Positions 1 to 10,637 of a stretch of 64,000 nucleotides of DNA are shown one piece after another. Each line of letters begins with the position of its first letter. Position 1 is the first letter of the stretch. Both the position numbers and the translations under genes were made by a program. Under the pieces are notes generated by a model. That model did no database searches, was not told the DNA's origin, and saw nothing but the letters and a program-made list of their open reading frames with translations. Where the stretch lies: positions 33,961-97,960 of the forward strand of contig JBAKBP010007638.1 of NCBI GenBank assembly GCA_037953745.1, given 5' to 3'. This DNA is from Lithodes maja. Its lineage: Eukaryota > Arthropoda > Malacostraca > Decapoda > Lithodidae.

Positions 1-411
1 GGAGAATAGGATTCGTCCTGCCGCTCTCAATAAGGCTGCCTTCAAGCGAGGCGTGAGCGTTCTCGCCATTTCGGCCGTGATGAAACTATCGACCACCGCA
101 CCTTCCAAGTCGTGCAGGAGCTCTAAATGTTGGAAGGGTTCTCTCTCTTTGAGGTAGGCCATCACAATACAACTGCAGAGATCCAGTCCGAATATGACTG
201 GGTCTACAAACAAGGAATTGGAATAATCCAAGCCTTCGACCATCACAAAGTAGCCCTCCTCTTCCAGTCCGAAACTCATTCTGGCAAAGACGATGAAGAG
301 GTCCACGGGTTTGATGTCGCACGCGATTATCCTGATCACGTTGCCCAATGTTTTACTTATGAGACCTTGGTCTAGGAACTGCTCTTGTTCATAATTGGCA
401 GAGATGCACAT
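1..411 (-). CDS. Partial open frame of unknown function, running off the left edge
   Basis: A single minus-strand frame stays open for 137 codons, from an ATG at 411-409 to base 1, with no stop. An in-frame TAA lies a few codons upstream, so the ATG is a possible start, but the frame could also be an exon with an acceptor a little inside it. Third codon positions are strongly G/C (GAC, CTC, TTC, ATC, GTC, GCC runs), unlike the AT-rich surroundings, which supports real coding. The peptide mixes hydrophobic stretches (IRIIACDIKPVDLFIVFARM) with acidic ones and has no motif I recognise. The 5' end abuts an old LTR remnant starting near 412, so the reading frame may have been cut by a TE. The plus-strand frame at 127-375 is its shadow. 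No function is proposed. Confidence 0.5.
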   Translation of the reverse strand, partial: MCISANYEQEQFLDQGLISKTLGNVIRIIACDIKPVDLFIVFARMSFGLEEEGYFVMVEGLDYSNSLFVDPVIFGLDLCSCIVMAYLKEREPFQHLELLHDLEGAVVDSFITAEMARTLTPRLKAALLRAAGRILFS

Positions 412-1574
412 GCATAAAAAGAGTAATTAGGTTAATATACTTAATGTCTACTGTGACTGATAAAGTCTAGCTAGAGTCAATGATACGAGATACTGGTGCG
501 CATGGCATGCCGCATAGCCTAGTGCAAATCTCAAGTCTGTGCGTCAAATATTACGTTATAGGGAAGGGTAGCTCTCTTGAGAAACCTTAATACCGAAGTA
601 TTAAGCGTTCTCCTGGCGTACCTCAAAGACAAACAACGAGCTTAGAACAGTGCAGAATGGTATAGGCAAAAAGCCCTCATTCGTGCATGCTCTACTCTCA
701 ATGGCACACAGACTAGAATTTACTCAATCAACTCCAGTTCTCAGGTATGTCGTGCAGCTTTTTCCTAAAGCCAGCACTCATAGGAAACAATACCTTATAA
801 TATCAGACTCCTAGTCTAGCATTATCTAATCCAGCAGAACACTAATAATTATAGGAAGCGGCAATATGAAAGCCAACCAATGCTTCGTGATCCACTTATC
901 TTAACAACTAACATACATGGGTTATATCAGACCTTAACGCATAATACAACTGGCCAGCATGAAGCTGATTTTGCAGAGTTAACCAGAGGGGGTATAATAT
1001 TAATAAAAAGGTGGTGAAAGATATGAAAAAAGAGAGAGGTAGGCAGAGGAAAAGATTCTCAGGTGCGGAGCGGGGGACAGGTAGCAAGGGAAAAAGATGG
1101 ATGCGTTCTAGAAACCAGATCTGAGGGAGAGAGTGGCGAGGAACTGTATAAACTCGCACTAGCTCGAGGCGCGTGGGAAAAAAGCGGTTACAAGTCCTCT
1201 AGCCACTAGCAAGGGAGCTAGCAGCATGGTAAGGACCTCTCCCAATCAACCCCCACGAGGCAGCCAGCCGTGACGTCATCGAGCGGGACAAAAACACTGC
1301 GCGCTCCCTCTCACTCTGTTCTACTCTCTCTCTCTCTCCCAGATCCCATCATTACTAGTTAATGATAAAACATAATTATACTTTACAATTAAATATATAA
1401 AGCCTTGACATGGGTGAAAACAAAGAGCCTTTCTGGACTGCCCATGACACGAGCTTTCATATGAAATAAAGCACACTCTAATACATAAACTGTAGCCCCA
1501 TCCACTGCCCTGGCGATCCTAGCGAGTCACTGTAGGACAAGCCATGCGGTTCTAACGGAGTGGTTAACGTCACA
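412..1574 (-). mobile_element. Diverged LTR remnant related to the LTR of element A
   Basis: Several blocks match the LTR of element A in the same order: 'aaagtctagct' near 464, 'attacgttata' near 550, 'gtcgtgcag' near 750, 'cctagtctagc' near 810, a 'caactgg' block near 950 and 'cctggcgatcctagcga' near 1510. It ends at 1574 in 'aacgtcaca', the same terminus (TGTGACG on the minus strand) as the LTRs of A, B and C. The opposite terminus (TGTTAYG) is not found and about 250 bp near that end are missing, so the remnant is deleted at one side. No internal Gag-Pol sequence flanks it, so it is an old solo or orphan LTR. Confidence 0.55.
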
Positions 1575-2073
1575 ATATATATATATATTATATTGATAGA
1601 TATAAGTAAAGGGAATATAATTAAAGATCTCTGGTCCAAAACCACTTTGACATATTTAAGTAACAATCAGAAAGATATACAGAAGTACTATAAAGTAATA
1701 TAAGAGTAAACCCTAACTCAAGAGGTTATCTCTGGGTATATGTTATCATCCTGGATGTTCGATTCTATCTGCCTGCTCTCCCTATCTCTCACCTTCTCAC
1801 CACCTCAAAGCCACACCTATAATTCACCTCTCGGTTACAAGAGGGCTACCCGTGGTTACAAGATGGCGTTGGAGAAGGTACAGTGAGTGTCATCTCGGCT
1901 GAATGTGTGTGACAGGATCTGACCAGACAATACATCACAGGGGCAAATGATCTGTCGACCTCTAATGTACAGTCCCCCATATAAATCTAGACACTGTAAC
2001 TAAAACACCTTAAAATTATATGATAGATGGTTATAATGATTTCATAATAAATAGTATAATCCTGAGATGTAAT
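1575..2073. other. AT-rich spacer, nothing recognised
   Basis: It starts with a short (AT)n run at 1575-1592 beside the LTR remnant. No coding frame or repeat shared with the rest of the window was seen. Confidence 0.4.
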
Positions 2074-2912
2074 AAATATCACCCCAACTGCATTGAAATA
2101 CACTTCACGAGATAGAGGGAAGTCTATACAACAATATTTATCATGTCGCGCTTGAACCTGCTCGTAGGAGTGTATAAAATCTGAATCCTATATTTCAAAA
2201 TATGAAATACTGTATATATAACTTACATTTCTAATCTAAAAAGTGAAAAATGGTGCGTAGCTCGAAACCTAATCGATGGATTTTTATGATTTTTGCACAG
2301 TGGTACATTAACACTTGGGCGTGCCTGGCCTACTCTCCCGCCTACATAGGAAGTGAGCCGCGCTCTCAACCTCCCACCTACCCTGTAAAAAATGCACAGT
2401 ATAGTAAAACGCTCGCCCGCCCTACTAAGCTAGTACTCCAGCTTGGGTCAAAAAGCTTCTAGCCGCGGCCAACATAATAATGCTATCGCGCCTTTTCACC
2501 CACAAATATCACCCCAACTGCATTGAAATACACTTCACGAGATAGAGGGCAGTCTATACAACAATATTTATCATGTCGAGCTTGAACCTGGTCATAGGAG
2601 TGTATAAATCCTTAATCCTATATTTCAAAATATGAAATACTGTATATATAACTTACATTTCTAATCTAAAAAGTGAAAAATGGTGCGTAACTCGAAACAT
2701 AATCGATGAATTTTTATGATTTTTACACAGTGGTACATTAACCTCTGGCGTGCCTGGCCTACCCTCTCCCGCCTACATAGGAAGTGAGCCGCGCTCTCCA
2801 CCTCCCACCTACCCTGTAAAAAACGCAGAGTATAGTAAAACGCCGCCCGCCCTACTAGGCTAGTACTCCAGCTTGGGCCAAAAAGCTTCTAGCCGCGGCC
2901 AACATAATAATG
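2074..2912. repeat. Two tandem copies of a 440-bp repeat, the second interrupted
   Basis: Copy 1 runs 2074-2513 and copy 2 starts at 2514; both begin 'aaatatcaccccaactgc' and match closely through 'agccgcggccaacataataatg'. Copy 2 stops at about 2912, where the non-LTR element H begins. The interrupted continuation reappears after H's poly(A) tail at 17466-17556, with the same start motif, so H inserted inside this repeat. Confidence 0.8.
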
Positions 2913-3152
2913 ATGTCCGGGTTATGATGACATACCTATGTCTATAGTGAGGAAGGTCATCCATATACTGTCACCTATTATTTTACACTTATGTAATAGT
3001 TCATTTGCAACTGGGATTTTCCCTGAGGATCTTAAAGTTGCCAAAATAATACCTATTTTTAAGTCAGGAGATGTAGGTCTTTTTAAAAATCATCGACCAG
3101 TATCTGTTTTACCTGCCATAAGTAAAATATTAGAAAAAGTTATGTTTGATAG
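2913..3152 (+). pseudogene. Reverse transcriptase of H, N-terminal fragment
   Basis: The frame reads through 'GYDDIPMSIVRK', then 'FPEDLKVAKIIPIFKSGD' and 'HRPVSVLPAISKILEKVMFD', the classic RT domain 0-1 region of non-LTR elements. It is cut 5' by truncation at about 2913 and 3' by the LTR of element A at 3153. The downstream half of the same frame resumes at 12339. Confidence 0.85.
3149..3152. repeat. Target-site duplication of element A, left copy (ATAG)
   Basis: ATAG directly precedes the LTR start TGTTATG at 3153 and recurs at 12335-12338 directly after the other LTR. Confidence 0.75.
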
Positions 3153-4860
3153 TGTTATGATCCAGGTTCTCAAAGACACAGGGCTCTTCAACATTGGACT
3201 AGATAATGGCAAAATGCAACAACGGTAACACTAGATCCAACCCCTGCCTTAAACACTGGAAAACAAAACACCATTACCGCCCTGAGTCGTGCCTGGACAA
3301 CGAGGTATCCTATGACTCGGTAACTGGTGCACACACACTAGGCTGACGCTCGATGAAACAGCCTATTCTCAAACAGTAAAAGATTACTCAATTAGGTTAC
3401 ACAAAGAAAAGATAGTTAACGTGATTAATTAACGTTACGGTAGATACTCAAATAACTGGCACTCCTGTATTAAAGAAAGTGCAATGCTAGTCCTGCAACA
3501 TCAACTGGAAACTTCTGAAATAAGTCTGATGCTGGGAAGATGTTCATAAAGAATCTTGAACAATTATAATGCAGAATACGGGTCACAATAAATGCTAGGA
3601 CATATAGTAATAATAGGCAGGCGAATAATAAAGACTGCGCAAAGGTAGTAATGCTCGACAACTAAAGAAATGCTTCGTGACACAACGCAACAGCCTACTA
3701 GGGTTGTGCAACTCAACAACAACCTCGGCTCAAAAGTGCAGTGAATAATAATGTTGCATACATATAATAATGGGGGCTTATCTCTAACCAGTGTCTGCTC
3801 AGTTAATAAAGTCTAGCTGGGGTATCAAGGCAGGGCAACAATGGGCGAGCATGCGGCTCGTAGCCTAACGTTGTCCGAAGGTGGTATAATGAAGATTACG
3901 TTATATGACGGGGATGCTCTCTTGATAAATCTAGGTCTCTAGTACCTAGTTCTATCCTGGCGATCCCTCAGAAGTCAACACAAAGAGGCAGCACTATGTT
4001 GTGAGGGATAGGCTATGGCCCTCTCACACCACAGCGCTGTGCTCGCAAAGTAAACCCACCCGAAGACAACTTAGGCTCGCACAGTACCTGTCGATGTCGT
4101 GCAGGGCTTAGCTAACACTGCACACATCGGAGACAACGACACAGTAACCTTACCCCTAGTCTAGCTTTAGATAACCAAGCAGAATCACTCAACACCTTGC
4201 CAGGGAGACATATACCGGTCTACAACCTTCCCGAGAGAGGACACATACGGAAAAGTCCGTCTCTCAAAAACCTCAATAAAGCCTAATACCTCCTTAACCT
4301 AAAACATGGAAATCTCTGAGAGCTTCGCGTACAATACGACTGGTCGACAGTGAACGTCTATGCTGAAACCAGATGGGATGTTGAGTTTAATAAAGATTAG
4401 AGAATGAGAAAGGAGAAGTCGAGAGAGAGAAATAGTATGCAAAGTGGCGAGTATGGGGGACAGAATTGCAAAGGATGTAGGCGATACGCGTGTCAGGCAA
4501 GCTCTGAGCTGGTAAAAAACATGAGGCCGCGACGGGAAGGGACTAGTTGACCACCCGGCCGCCAACGCCGTCAGCGCCCAAGCGAGCCGCGTCATAGCTC
4601 ACCCCGCTGCCAGGTGTACTCCCTCACCCTCTCTCGCTCGCCTCCCACACAAGCAACATTTATATTATAGCGAATATAAAATATAAGGCGCGGTCACAGA
4701 CCAAAACAAAGACCATTTCTAGACTGTCTGTGGCAACACGACACCAATTAAATAAAGCAGAACATTCTAGGACAACTGTAGCCCATCCCCCCATCCTGGC
4801 GAGCGCTAGCGAGCTGCAATGCCCCACGCAACCATTCTGCTAACGCCGGGCGGCGTCACA
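3153..4860 (-). repeat. 3' LTR of element A
   Basis: 1,708 bp; on the element strand it starts TGTGACGCCGCCC and ends CATAACA. It holds 11 bp absent from the other LTR near 3232-3242. The right edge at 4860 is followed at once by the polypurine tract. Confidence 0.9.
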
Positions 4861-4871
4861 CCCCCCCCAAG
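4861..4871 (-). promoter_or_regulatory. Polypurine tract of element A
   Basis: On the minus strand CTTGGGGGGGG lies immediately before the 3' LTR start TGTGACG, the usual position and composition of the plus-strand primer. Confidence 0.8.
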
Positions 4872-5363
4872 ATATGGGACACTCAACCATGAGCCCATAT
4901 CTGAACAGGCAGAATGTCGCTAGAATCTGCCACTCCAAACCACTCTGCCACTCATGGAATGCAAGCTCAGTCTCCTCAAAAAAAAATACAACAACATTTA
5001 TATATAAAAAAAATCTTATCACCCTTCCCAAATATAATACATTAATTCATAACATTGTGCTCCCAGAGCGAGCTTTAAGAAGCACAGCCTACTGAGGGAA
5101 AATCATCTGCACTCAGTACTTAGCTACAATATTATCTTAAAATTAATTATCAAAAAGAAAGAGATTTTATTTAATTTTTCATATTTTATTTTAATGTTGT
5201 TTTTGGTGGCTACTATAGATGTAGCCTAATTTTTCTTCTAATCAAAGCCAACAACTCCTGCCCTGCGACCCTACGCTGATGCTACACACGCGAGCCAACA
5301 AGCACCAGCGCAAAAATACACCGCGAGCCAAGACAGGAGGCTATACCAACATACTGTGGTAGC
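4872..5363. other. 3' untranslated region of element A
   Basis: About 490 bp between the Gag-Pol stop and the polypurine tract. No envelope-like or other frame of note was seen. Confidence 0.6.
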
Positions 5364-8300
5364 CTACCCCAGATCCTCCACCCGCGACAAACAGTCCGCA
5401 ATCACATTCTCACAACCGGCAATATGGCGAATGTCTAAGTTGTACTCTTGCAACATAAGCGACCATCTGGTCAGCCTCATATTCCGGTTGTGGAATTGAT
5501 TGAGGAATTTAAGCGGGTGGTGGTCGGTATACACTACCATGACTGGCCCACAGGCAGGAACATAGACCTCAAAGTGTCTGAGCGCTAACACGATTGCCAG
5601 CAGTTCCTTTTCAACAACCGAATAGTTTTTCTGTGCTGAATTAAATTTCTTTGAAAAGAAACTGACTGGATGCTCAAGACCTTCCTCGTCTGTCTGCAAA
5701 AGTACGGCACCAGCCCCTACTCCGCTGGCATCAGTCGCCAACTGAAATGGTCGTTCAAAGTCCGGGGCCCTGAGGATAGGGTGAGTGCATAAAAGGTGTT
5801 TAACTACTCGAAACGCCTGCTCACACTCAGGTGCCCAGCGGAACTTTTTATCTTTAGCTAGTAGATCTGTCAAAGGAGCTAACACAGTAGAATAACCTCT
5901 TATAAAGCGGCGGTAATACCCAATCATGCCCAAAAATCTCATGATCTGCCGCTTGGTGGTCATCCTGGGGAACAAGTCGATAGCCTGTATCTTCTGTTGG
6001 GGCGGGCTCACCTGCCCTAACCCAACCACAAACCCCAGATACTGCACCGTGGCTTGCACAAAGTCACACTTGCCCAGATTAACCACAAAGCCTGCTTTAC
6101 TAAGTTGACTAAATAAGGCTTCTATGTGCTCACAGTGACTTTGGAAATCGTTGTCATAAATGATCACATCATCAAGGTAGACAGTACAGTTTGGGATGAC
6201 TGCTACGATGTCGTTCATTAAGCTCTGGAAAGTGGCCGGTGCATTTTTCAGACCATATGGCATCACGTTGCAACGGTAAGTACTGCCATCCACCACAAAC
6301 CCGCACACCTCTTTAGCCCGCTCAGACAGTGGTACTTGCCAGTAGCCTTTGACGAGGTCTACCTTGGTCAAGTACCTTGCTTTCCCGATCTTATCCACAC
6401 TGTCATCCACCCTGGGAAGAGGATATGCGTTGGTGGGGGTCAACCCATTCAACCGCCTAAAGTCAATGCAGAACCGAACTTTTCCATCAGGTTTGGGCTG
6501 CAGAGTGACAGGAGAAGTCCACCATACTGCCCCCTTCTCGATCAAGCCTCTCGCCAGCATATACTCCAGCTCATCCCTGAGCGCTGGGAGTTTAATGGGT
6601 GGCGCCCGATAAGGTATCGACTTGAAGGGGGGGTGCTCTCCTACATCGACGTCATGCACCGCTTGAGTAGTGAGGCCTGGGTGCTCGGCAAATACAGTGG
6701 GGTATGAATCGAACAGGCGCTGCACTGCCACCTGCTGTTCCTCCGGCAGGTACGCCAGAGCATCATGCGCACATTGGCTCGAATTCCCCGCCCACTGATC
6801 AGCCGAGACATGACAATCCCAGTTATCATCCACCTGATCATTGCTGCCCCCCTCTCCTTCTCCACCATGACCGCAGCAGGTCAACACAGGGACAGCTAGT
6901 GACTCAGGTGGGCGCCTCACATACTCCTTCAACAAATTAATGTGGCATAGTTGGTTACGCTTCTTCCGGTCTGGAGTGGCAACGAGGTAATCTAGATCGG
7001 AGATCTTTGACACCACCCGATAAGGCCCAGCGTACTTGGCAGCCAGAGGATGACCTGCCAAAGGCAACAGGACCAACACCTCTTGACCTACCTGAAACTC
7101 CCGGAGTTTCGCCTTAGTATCGTACCTGTTCTTCATACGGGCCTGCGAACTCACCAAATTACGCCCGGCCAGCTCCAGACTTCTAAGCATTCTCTCTCTG
7201 CTCTCGAGGACGTATCTCAACATAGAACATGGCTTAGCGGTACCCTCCCAAATCTTCTTCACCATGTGGAGAGGGCCCCTCACCTGATGCCCGAAAACAA
7301 GCTCATTCGGACTGAAACCGAGACTCTCTCCAGGTACTTCTCTTGCCGCGAACAAAACATACGGCAGACCAAGGTCCCAATCCTTTCCGTTCTCTGCGCA
7401 ATAACATCGAAGCATACTTTTCAGCGTGGCGTGCCACCTCTCCAACACCCCTTGACTCTCCGGGTGATACGCAGAACAGACGACAGTGCTGATGCCATGC
7501 TGAATCATAGTTTGTTTGAACAGATTAGAGGTAAAATTAGAACCTTGGTCCGATTGCACCTCTTGCGGGTAACCATACCGCGAGCAATACAAGAGCAGGT
7601 TCCGGACAACAGTTTTCGCCGTGCCATTTCTCATTGGATATGCATCAGGATAACGAGTGGCCACATCCATGATAGTTAATAGAAATTTATTACCGGCACT
7701 AGTAGGGGTTAGGGGTCCGACCATATCAATGATGACCTTACTGAAGGGCGGTCCACTGACAGGAATGGGGTGCAATGGGGCTCTCGGAATTGTTTGGTTA
7801 GGTTTTCCAACCCTCTGGCACGTATGACACCTTGCTATCCAGGTTACCACCTGCCCCTTCAACCCCGGCCACCAAAACAATTTTTCTAAAGCCGCCACCG
7901 TTTTTCTCACCCCTAGATGTCCTGCCAGTGGTATGTCATGCGCCAACCTCAGTAGGCTATCCCTGCACTCCCGTGGCACCACCAACTGGTCCACTACTCC
8001 GGACCCCTCTTGCCAACTACGTTTAGGGTCTTGAAAACGCCTATAGAGGATGCCTTCTAAATAAAAAAAATCTCCTGGCTGTGCATCGCCGTCCTCGTCG
8101 AGCTCTACAGCTCCATTAGCACACGTTTGGAGCTCAGGGTCCTCTAGTTGCAACCGACGTATATCTGAGGGTGCCAAGCGATCTAACTGCTCCCGGAGCA
8201 ATGCATGACCTTCCCCGATACTGGGCTGCTCCCTCTGTCTCTCTCGATGTACATAACGTTGCTGTCGTGGAGACTCGTCATGCCCAGCCTCGTCACTCTC

Positions 8301-10427
8301 GATGACAGGCCCAGGGGCTACTCCAGAATTAAGTAATGGTGCTAATACTGAATCACCCAGGAGAGCCGCCGAGTCAAAACTCTTAAAACCAACTCCAGCT
8401 TTAGCCTCCTCCTGTTGATCGTTCCTCCGCTGGTCTGAAGACGGAGGACTAGGCTGTGACACTTTAGCTGCCCGAGCTCGGGTGACAACACACGCCATGG
8501 GTTGTGTCTGGCACCGCTCGACCCACTCTTGCTCTTCCCTACTCACGTCGGCCGGCCTCTCGGCAACGACTAAGGGTAGAACCTCAGAAGCGGGCATTGC
8601 AAAGTCGTTGCCGAGAAGAAGGTCGACGCCCTCCACTGGCAGTTTCTCCACAATCCCGACATCCAATTCACGTGCCACCCCATCCACCTCCAACTCCAAC
8701 CGCACCAGCGGGTATGACCGAGTTGCATTAATACCCTGCACCACCACCACCCGAGCCGCGTTTATAGGGTAGCCAGTCAAGTTTTTCATCAGAGTCTGGG
8801 AAGCACCTGTATCACGCAAGACCTCTACTCCATGCTTGCGCCCCGCCCACATCACGCAACCCCGCCCTCTATGGTCGCAAAAAACATCCTGAGCAGGGTT
8901 CGAGCCTCCCAGGTGCTTCTGCATTGGCTGTGCCTCAGCATCTGACGAACTGCCCCGGGCAAACTCAGATGACTTCGGAGACACACCAATGTTGCAGGCC
9001 AAAGACACAGCTGCTGTAGGTGGTTTGCTAGGACAGACTCTTGCAAAGTGCCCCTTTTTATGACAATGAAAACACTCCAACTCCCCTTTGGGCTTCCCTT
9101 GGTACTGGGAAGGGCCAGGCCCCTTCTTAAATGGGACGGTGCTAGTCTTGTGGTCAGTCTTGGTATCATGGCTCTTGTACTTGTTTGCATAAGGTATATC
9201 ACTAACTCGGGGGGGTGGGGCGTCACGCCCCTTGTTACCTGCCTCACTACGCTGGGCAGACCCGCACCCACGAATTAGTGATAGCCGGAGGTCAGCCATC
9301 TCAGCTGCCTCCTGTAGAGATTTTGGTTGCTTTTCTTTAAGATTTAACGTCAGGTCGCCGCCCGTGCATTTGAAAAACTGCTCTAAAAGCACCAACTGTT
9401 TAATGTCGTCAAACGTAGTAGCTTTCTCCGACCTCAGCCAATTCCCAAAAGCATCGGACAGCTCCCGGGCATGCTCCAAAAAGGTGCTCTCCCGACCCTT
9501 GGTAACACCCCGGAACTTCAACCTGTACGTCTCTGGTTGTAGTTCGTATGCTCTCAGGACAGCCTCCTTGAGTTCCTCATAGATAATACAAGACTCTATA
9601 GGCAACGCATCGTAGGCTTTAAGACCCTTGCCTATTAATCTAGAGGATACAAGTGCTGCCCATTTATTCTCTGGCCACTGGTGTTCCTGGCACTTCTTCT
9701 CAAAGCATGTGAAAAATTCTGTTACACCACTCTCATCAAACACCGGAACCAGTTTCAATAAGTGCGAGAGAGATTGATCATGAGCACGGTTACCAGCCCC
9801 AAGTCGCTGTCCCGTTGTCTCTACTGGCGACTTCTCTACGTCCCTGTCGGCACAGTACCTAGTCGACTCAGCTTGGATTTTTGCTAGCTCTATTTGCTGC
9901 TCACCTGCCCTGATAGCCTTTCTCTCTTCGATCTTAGCTAATTCGAGCTGAAGCAATAATTCTGGAGATAACCCTTGAGGAGGTGAAGGTGCTACAATGT
10001 TTGAAATTACCGGTGGTCCCCCCAGGGGCAACCCACCCTGCCAGTCACCACCCAACTGCGGAAGCGTACCCGGGGTCGGCAAACTACTGGGATGGCTGGG
10101 AGTCGAGTGTAGGAGAAGCATGGCCGAAGGGCTCTGAGCACTCAACCCATCTCGCTCACCAGTCACCCTGCCCAGTACACACGTTATTAAGTTATCCTTG
10201 GTCATGCTGCTAGTAACCGCATGACCGATAGCTGTGGCCAGGCATTGAAGACCGTACCGATCCATACCCTCCAACCGCTCGGCAGTAACAGGCCATTGCA
10301 AAAATATCCTAGCATCCTCCTCACAGTTCACCCGATTAACCCTTTCATCATGCTGCTGTTCCTCAGTTTCGACATTACGTACCGTGTCTCCATTCTCCTC
10401 TGACCCGGTATAAGACATGATGCTCAC
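5364..10427 (-). CDS. Gag-Pol polyprotein of element A (PR-INT-RT-RH order)
   Basis: One uninterrupted 1,687-residue frame makes capsid and all replication enzymes of the retrotransposon, with no Gag/Pol frameshift. In order: N-terminal region with a charged helix near 160-200; SCAN-like Gag core about 215-400; CCHC knuckle C452-x2-C-x4-H-x4-C465; aspartic protease with DTGA at D539 and 'LLLGNDF' near 610; integrase with the zinc-binding histidine pair at H830 and following C-x2-C, catalytic D901, D about 960 and a D-35-E glutamate about 996, then a GPY module; RT with Y1417-L-D-D; RNase H ending in 'ENVIADCLSR'. The integrase lies upstream of RT, unlike ordinary Ty3/Gypsy elements. All catalytic residues seen are intact, so it may be functional. 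Start chosen as the first ATG; a second Met follows three codons later. Confidence 0.93.
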   Translation of the reverse strand: MSIMSYTGSEENGDTVRNVETEEQQHDERVNRVNCEEDARIFLQWPVTAERLEGMDRYGLQCLATAIGHAVTSSMTKDNLITCVLGRVTGERDGLSAQSPSAMLLLHSTPSHPSSLPTPGTLPQLGGDWQGGLPLGGPPVISNIVAPSPPQGLSPELLLQLELAKIEERKAIRAGEQQIELAKIQAESTRYCADRDVEKSPVETTGQRLGAGNRAHDQSLSHLLKLVPVFDESGVTEFFTCFEKKCQEHQWPENKWAALVSSRLIGKGLKAYDALPIESCIIYEELKEAVLRAYELQPETYRLKFRGVTKGRESTFLEHARELSDAFGNWLRSEKATTFDDIKQLVLLEQFFKCTGGDLTLNLKEKQPKSLQEAAEMADLRLSLIRGCGSAQRSEAGNKGRDAPPPRVSDIPYANKYKSHDTKTDHKTSTVPFKKGPGPSQYQGKPKGELECFHCHKKGHFARVCPSKPPTAAVSLACNIGVSPKSSEFARGSSSDAEAQPMQKHLGGSNPAQDVFCDHRGRGCVMWAGRKHGVEVLRDTGASQTLMKNLTGYPINAARVVVVQGINATRSYPLVRLELEVDGVARELDVGIVEKLPVEGVDLLLGNDFAMPASEVLPLVVAERPADVSREEQEWVERCQTQPMACVVTRARAAKVSQPSPPSSDQRRNDQQEEAKAGVGFKSFDSAALLGDSVLAPLLNSGVAPGPVIESDEAGHDESPRQQRYVHRERQREQPSIGEGHALLREQLDRLAPSDIRRLQLEDPELQTCANGAVELDEDGDAQPGDFFYLEGILYRRFQDPKRSWQEGSGVVDQLVVPRECRDSLLRLAHDIPLAGHLGVRKTVAALEKLFWWPGLKGQVVTWIARCHTCQRVGKPNQTIPRAPLHPIPVSGPPFSKVIIDMVGPLTPTSAGNKFLLTIMDVATRYPDAYPMRNGTAKTVVRNLLLYCSRYGYPQEVQSDQGSNFTSNLFKQTMIQHGISTVVCSAYHPESQGVLERWHATLKSMLRCYCAENGKDWDLGLPYVLFAAREVPGESLGFSPNELVFGHQVRGPLHMVKKIWEGTAKPCSMLRYVLESRERMLRSLELAGRNLVSSQARMKNRYDTKAKLREFQVGQEVLVLLPLAGHPLAAKYAGPYRVVSKISDLDYLVATPDRKKRNQLCHINLLKEYVRRPPESLAVPVLTCCGHGGEGEGGSNDQVDDNWDCHVSADQWAGNSSQCAHDALAYLPEEQQVAVQRLFDSYPTVFAEHPGLTTQAVHDVDVGEHPPFKSIPYRAPPIKLPALRDELEYMLARGLIEKGAVWWTSPVTLQPKPDGKVRFCIDFRRLNGLTPTNAYPLPRVDDSVDKIGKARYLTKVDLVKGYWQVPLSERAKEVCGFVVDGSTYRCNVMPYGLKNAPATFQSLMNDIVAVIPNCTVYLDDVIIYDNDFQSHCEHIEALFSQLSKAGFVVNLGKCDFVQATVQYLGFVVGLGQVSPPQQKIQAIDLFPRMTTKRQIMRFLGMIGYYRRFIRGYSTVLAPLTDLLAKDKKFRWAPECEQAFRVVKHLLCTHPILRAPDFERPFQLATDASGVGAGAVLLQTDEEGLEHPVSFFSKKFNSAQKNYSVVEKELLAIVLALRHFEVYVPACGPVMVVYTDHHPLKFLNQFHNRNMRLTRWSLMLQEYNLDIRHIAGCENVIADCLSRVEDLG
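8558..8616 (-). other. 14-bp perfect stem with 31-nt loop inside the Gag-Pol ORF of A
   Basis: Arms TCTCGGCAACGACT (8558-8571) and AGTCGTTGCCGAGA (8603-8616) are exact reverse complements. The same arms and loop length occur in B (43311-43369) and C (60736-60794), though the loop and nearby sequence have diverged. The stem spans the end of the protease (LLLGNDF) and a following 'LVVAER'. Confidence 0.65.
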
Positions 10428-10617
10428 AAAAATTTCTCACCACAATATTCAGAAAAGAAGTACCCCAAACTCTTATGTAGCACTATTCACTTGCCAAAAA
10501 TGTCTGAAGACTCTCAAGTGCTATACTACTTTGCCAACAAAAAATTAACGTGCCCACTATATTCCTCAATAAAACAAATGACCACAACAATCCTGCAATT
10601 ATCTCTTAGTTCACAAG
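10428..10617. other. 5' leader of element A
   Basis: About 190 bp between the primer binding site and the Gag start, with no frame or other signal recognised. Confidence 0.55.
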
Positions 10618-10635
10618 ATCCTGGCAAGGTCGCCA
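10618..10635 (-). promoter_or_regulatory. Primer binding site of element A, probably tRNA-Arg
   Basis: On the element strand TGGCGACCTTGCCAGGAT starts two bases after the 5' LTR end (CGTAACA). Its complement ends GGTCGCCA and, folded as a tRNA 3' half, places CCTGG in the T-stem, as I recall for some animal arginine tRNAs. The tRNA identity is inference. Confidence 0.65.
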
Positions 10636-10637
10636 TT

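Noticed and set aside
7050..7679. 209-codon plus-strand frame
   Set aside because: Antisense shadow of the integrase region of element A.
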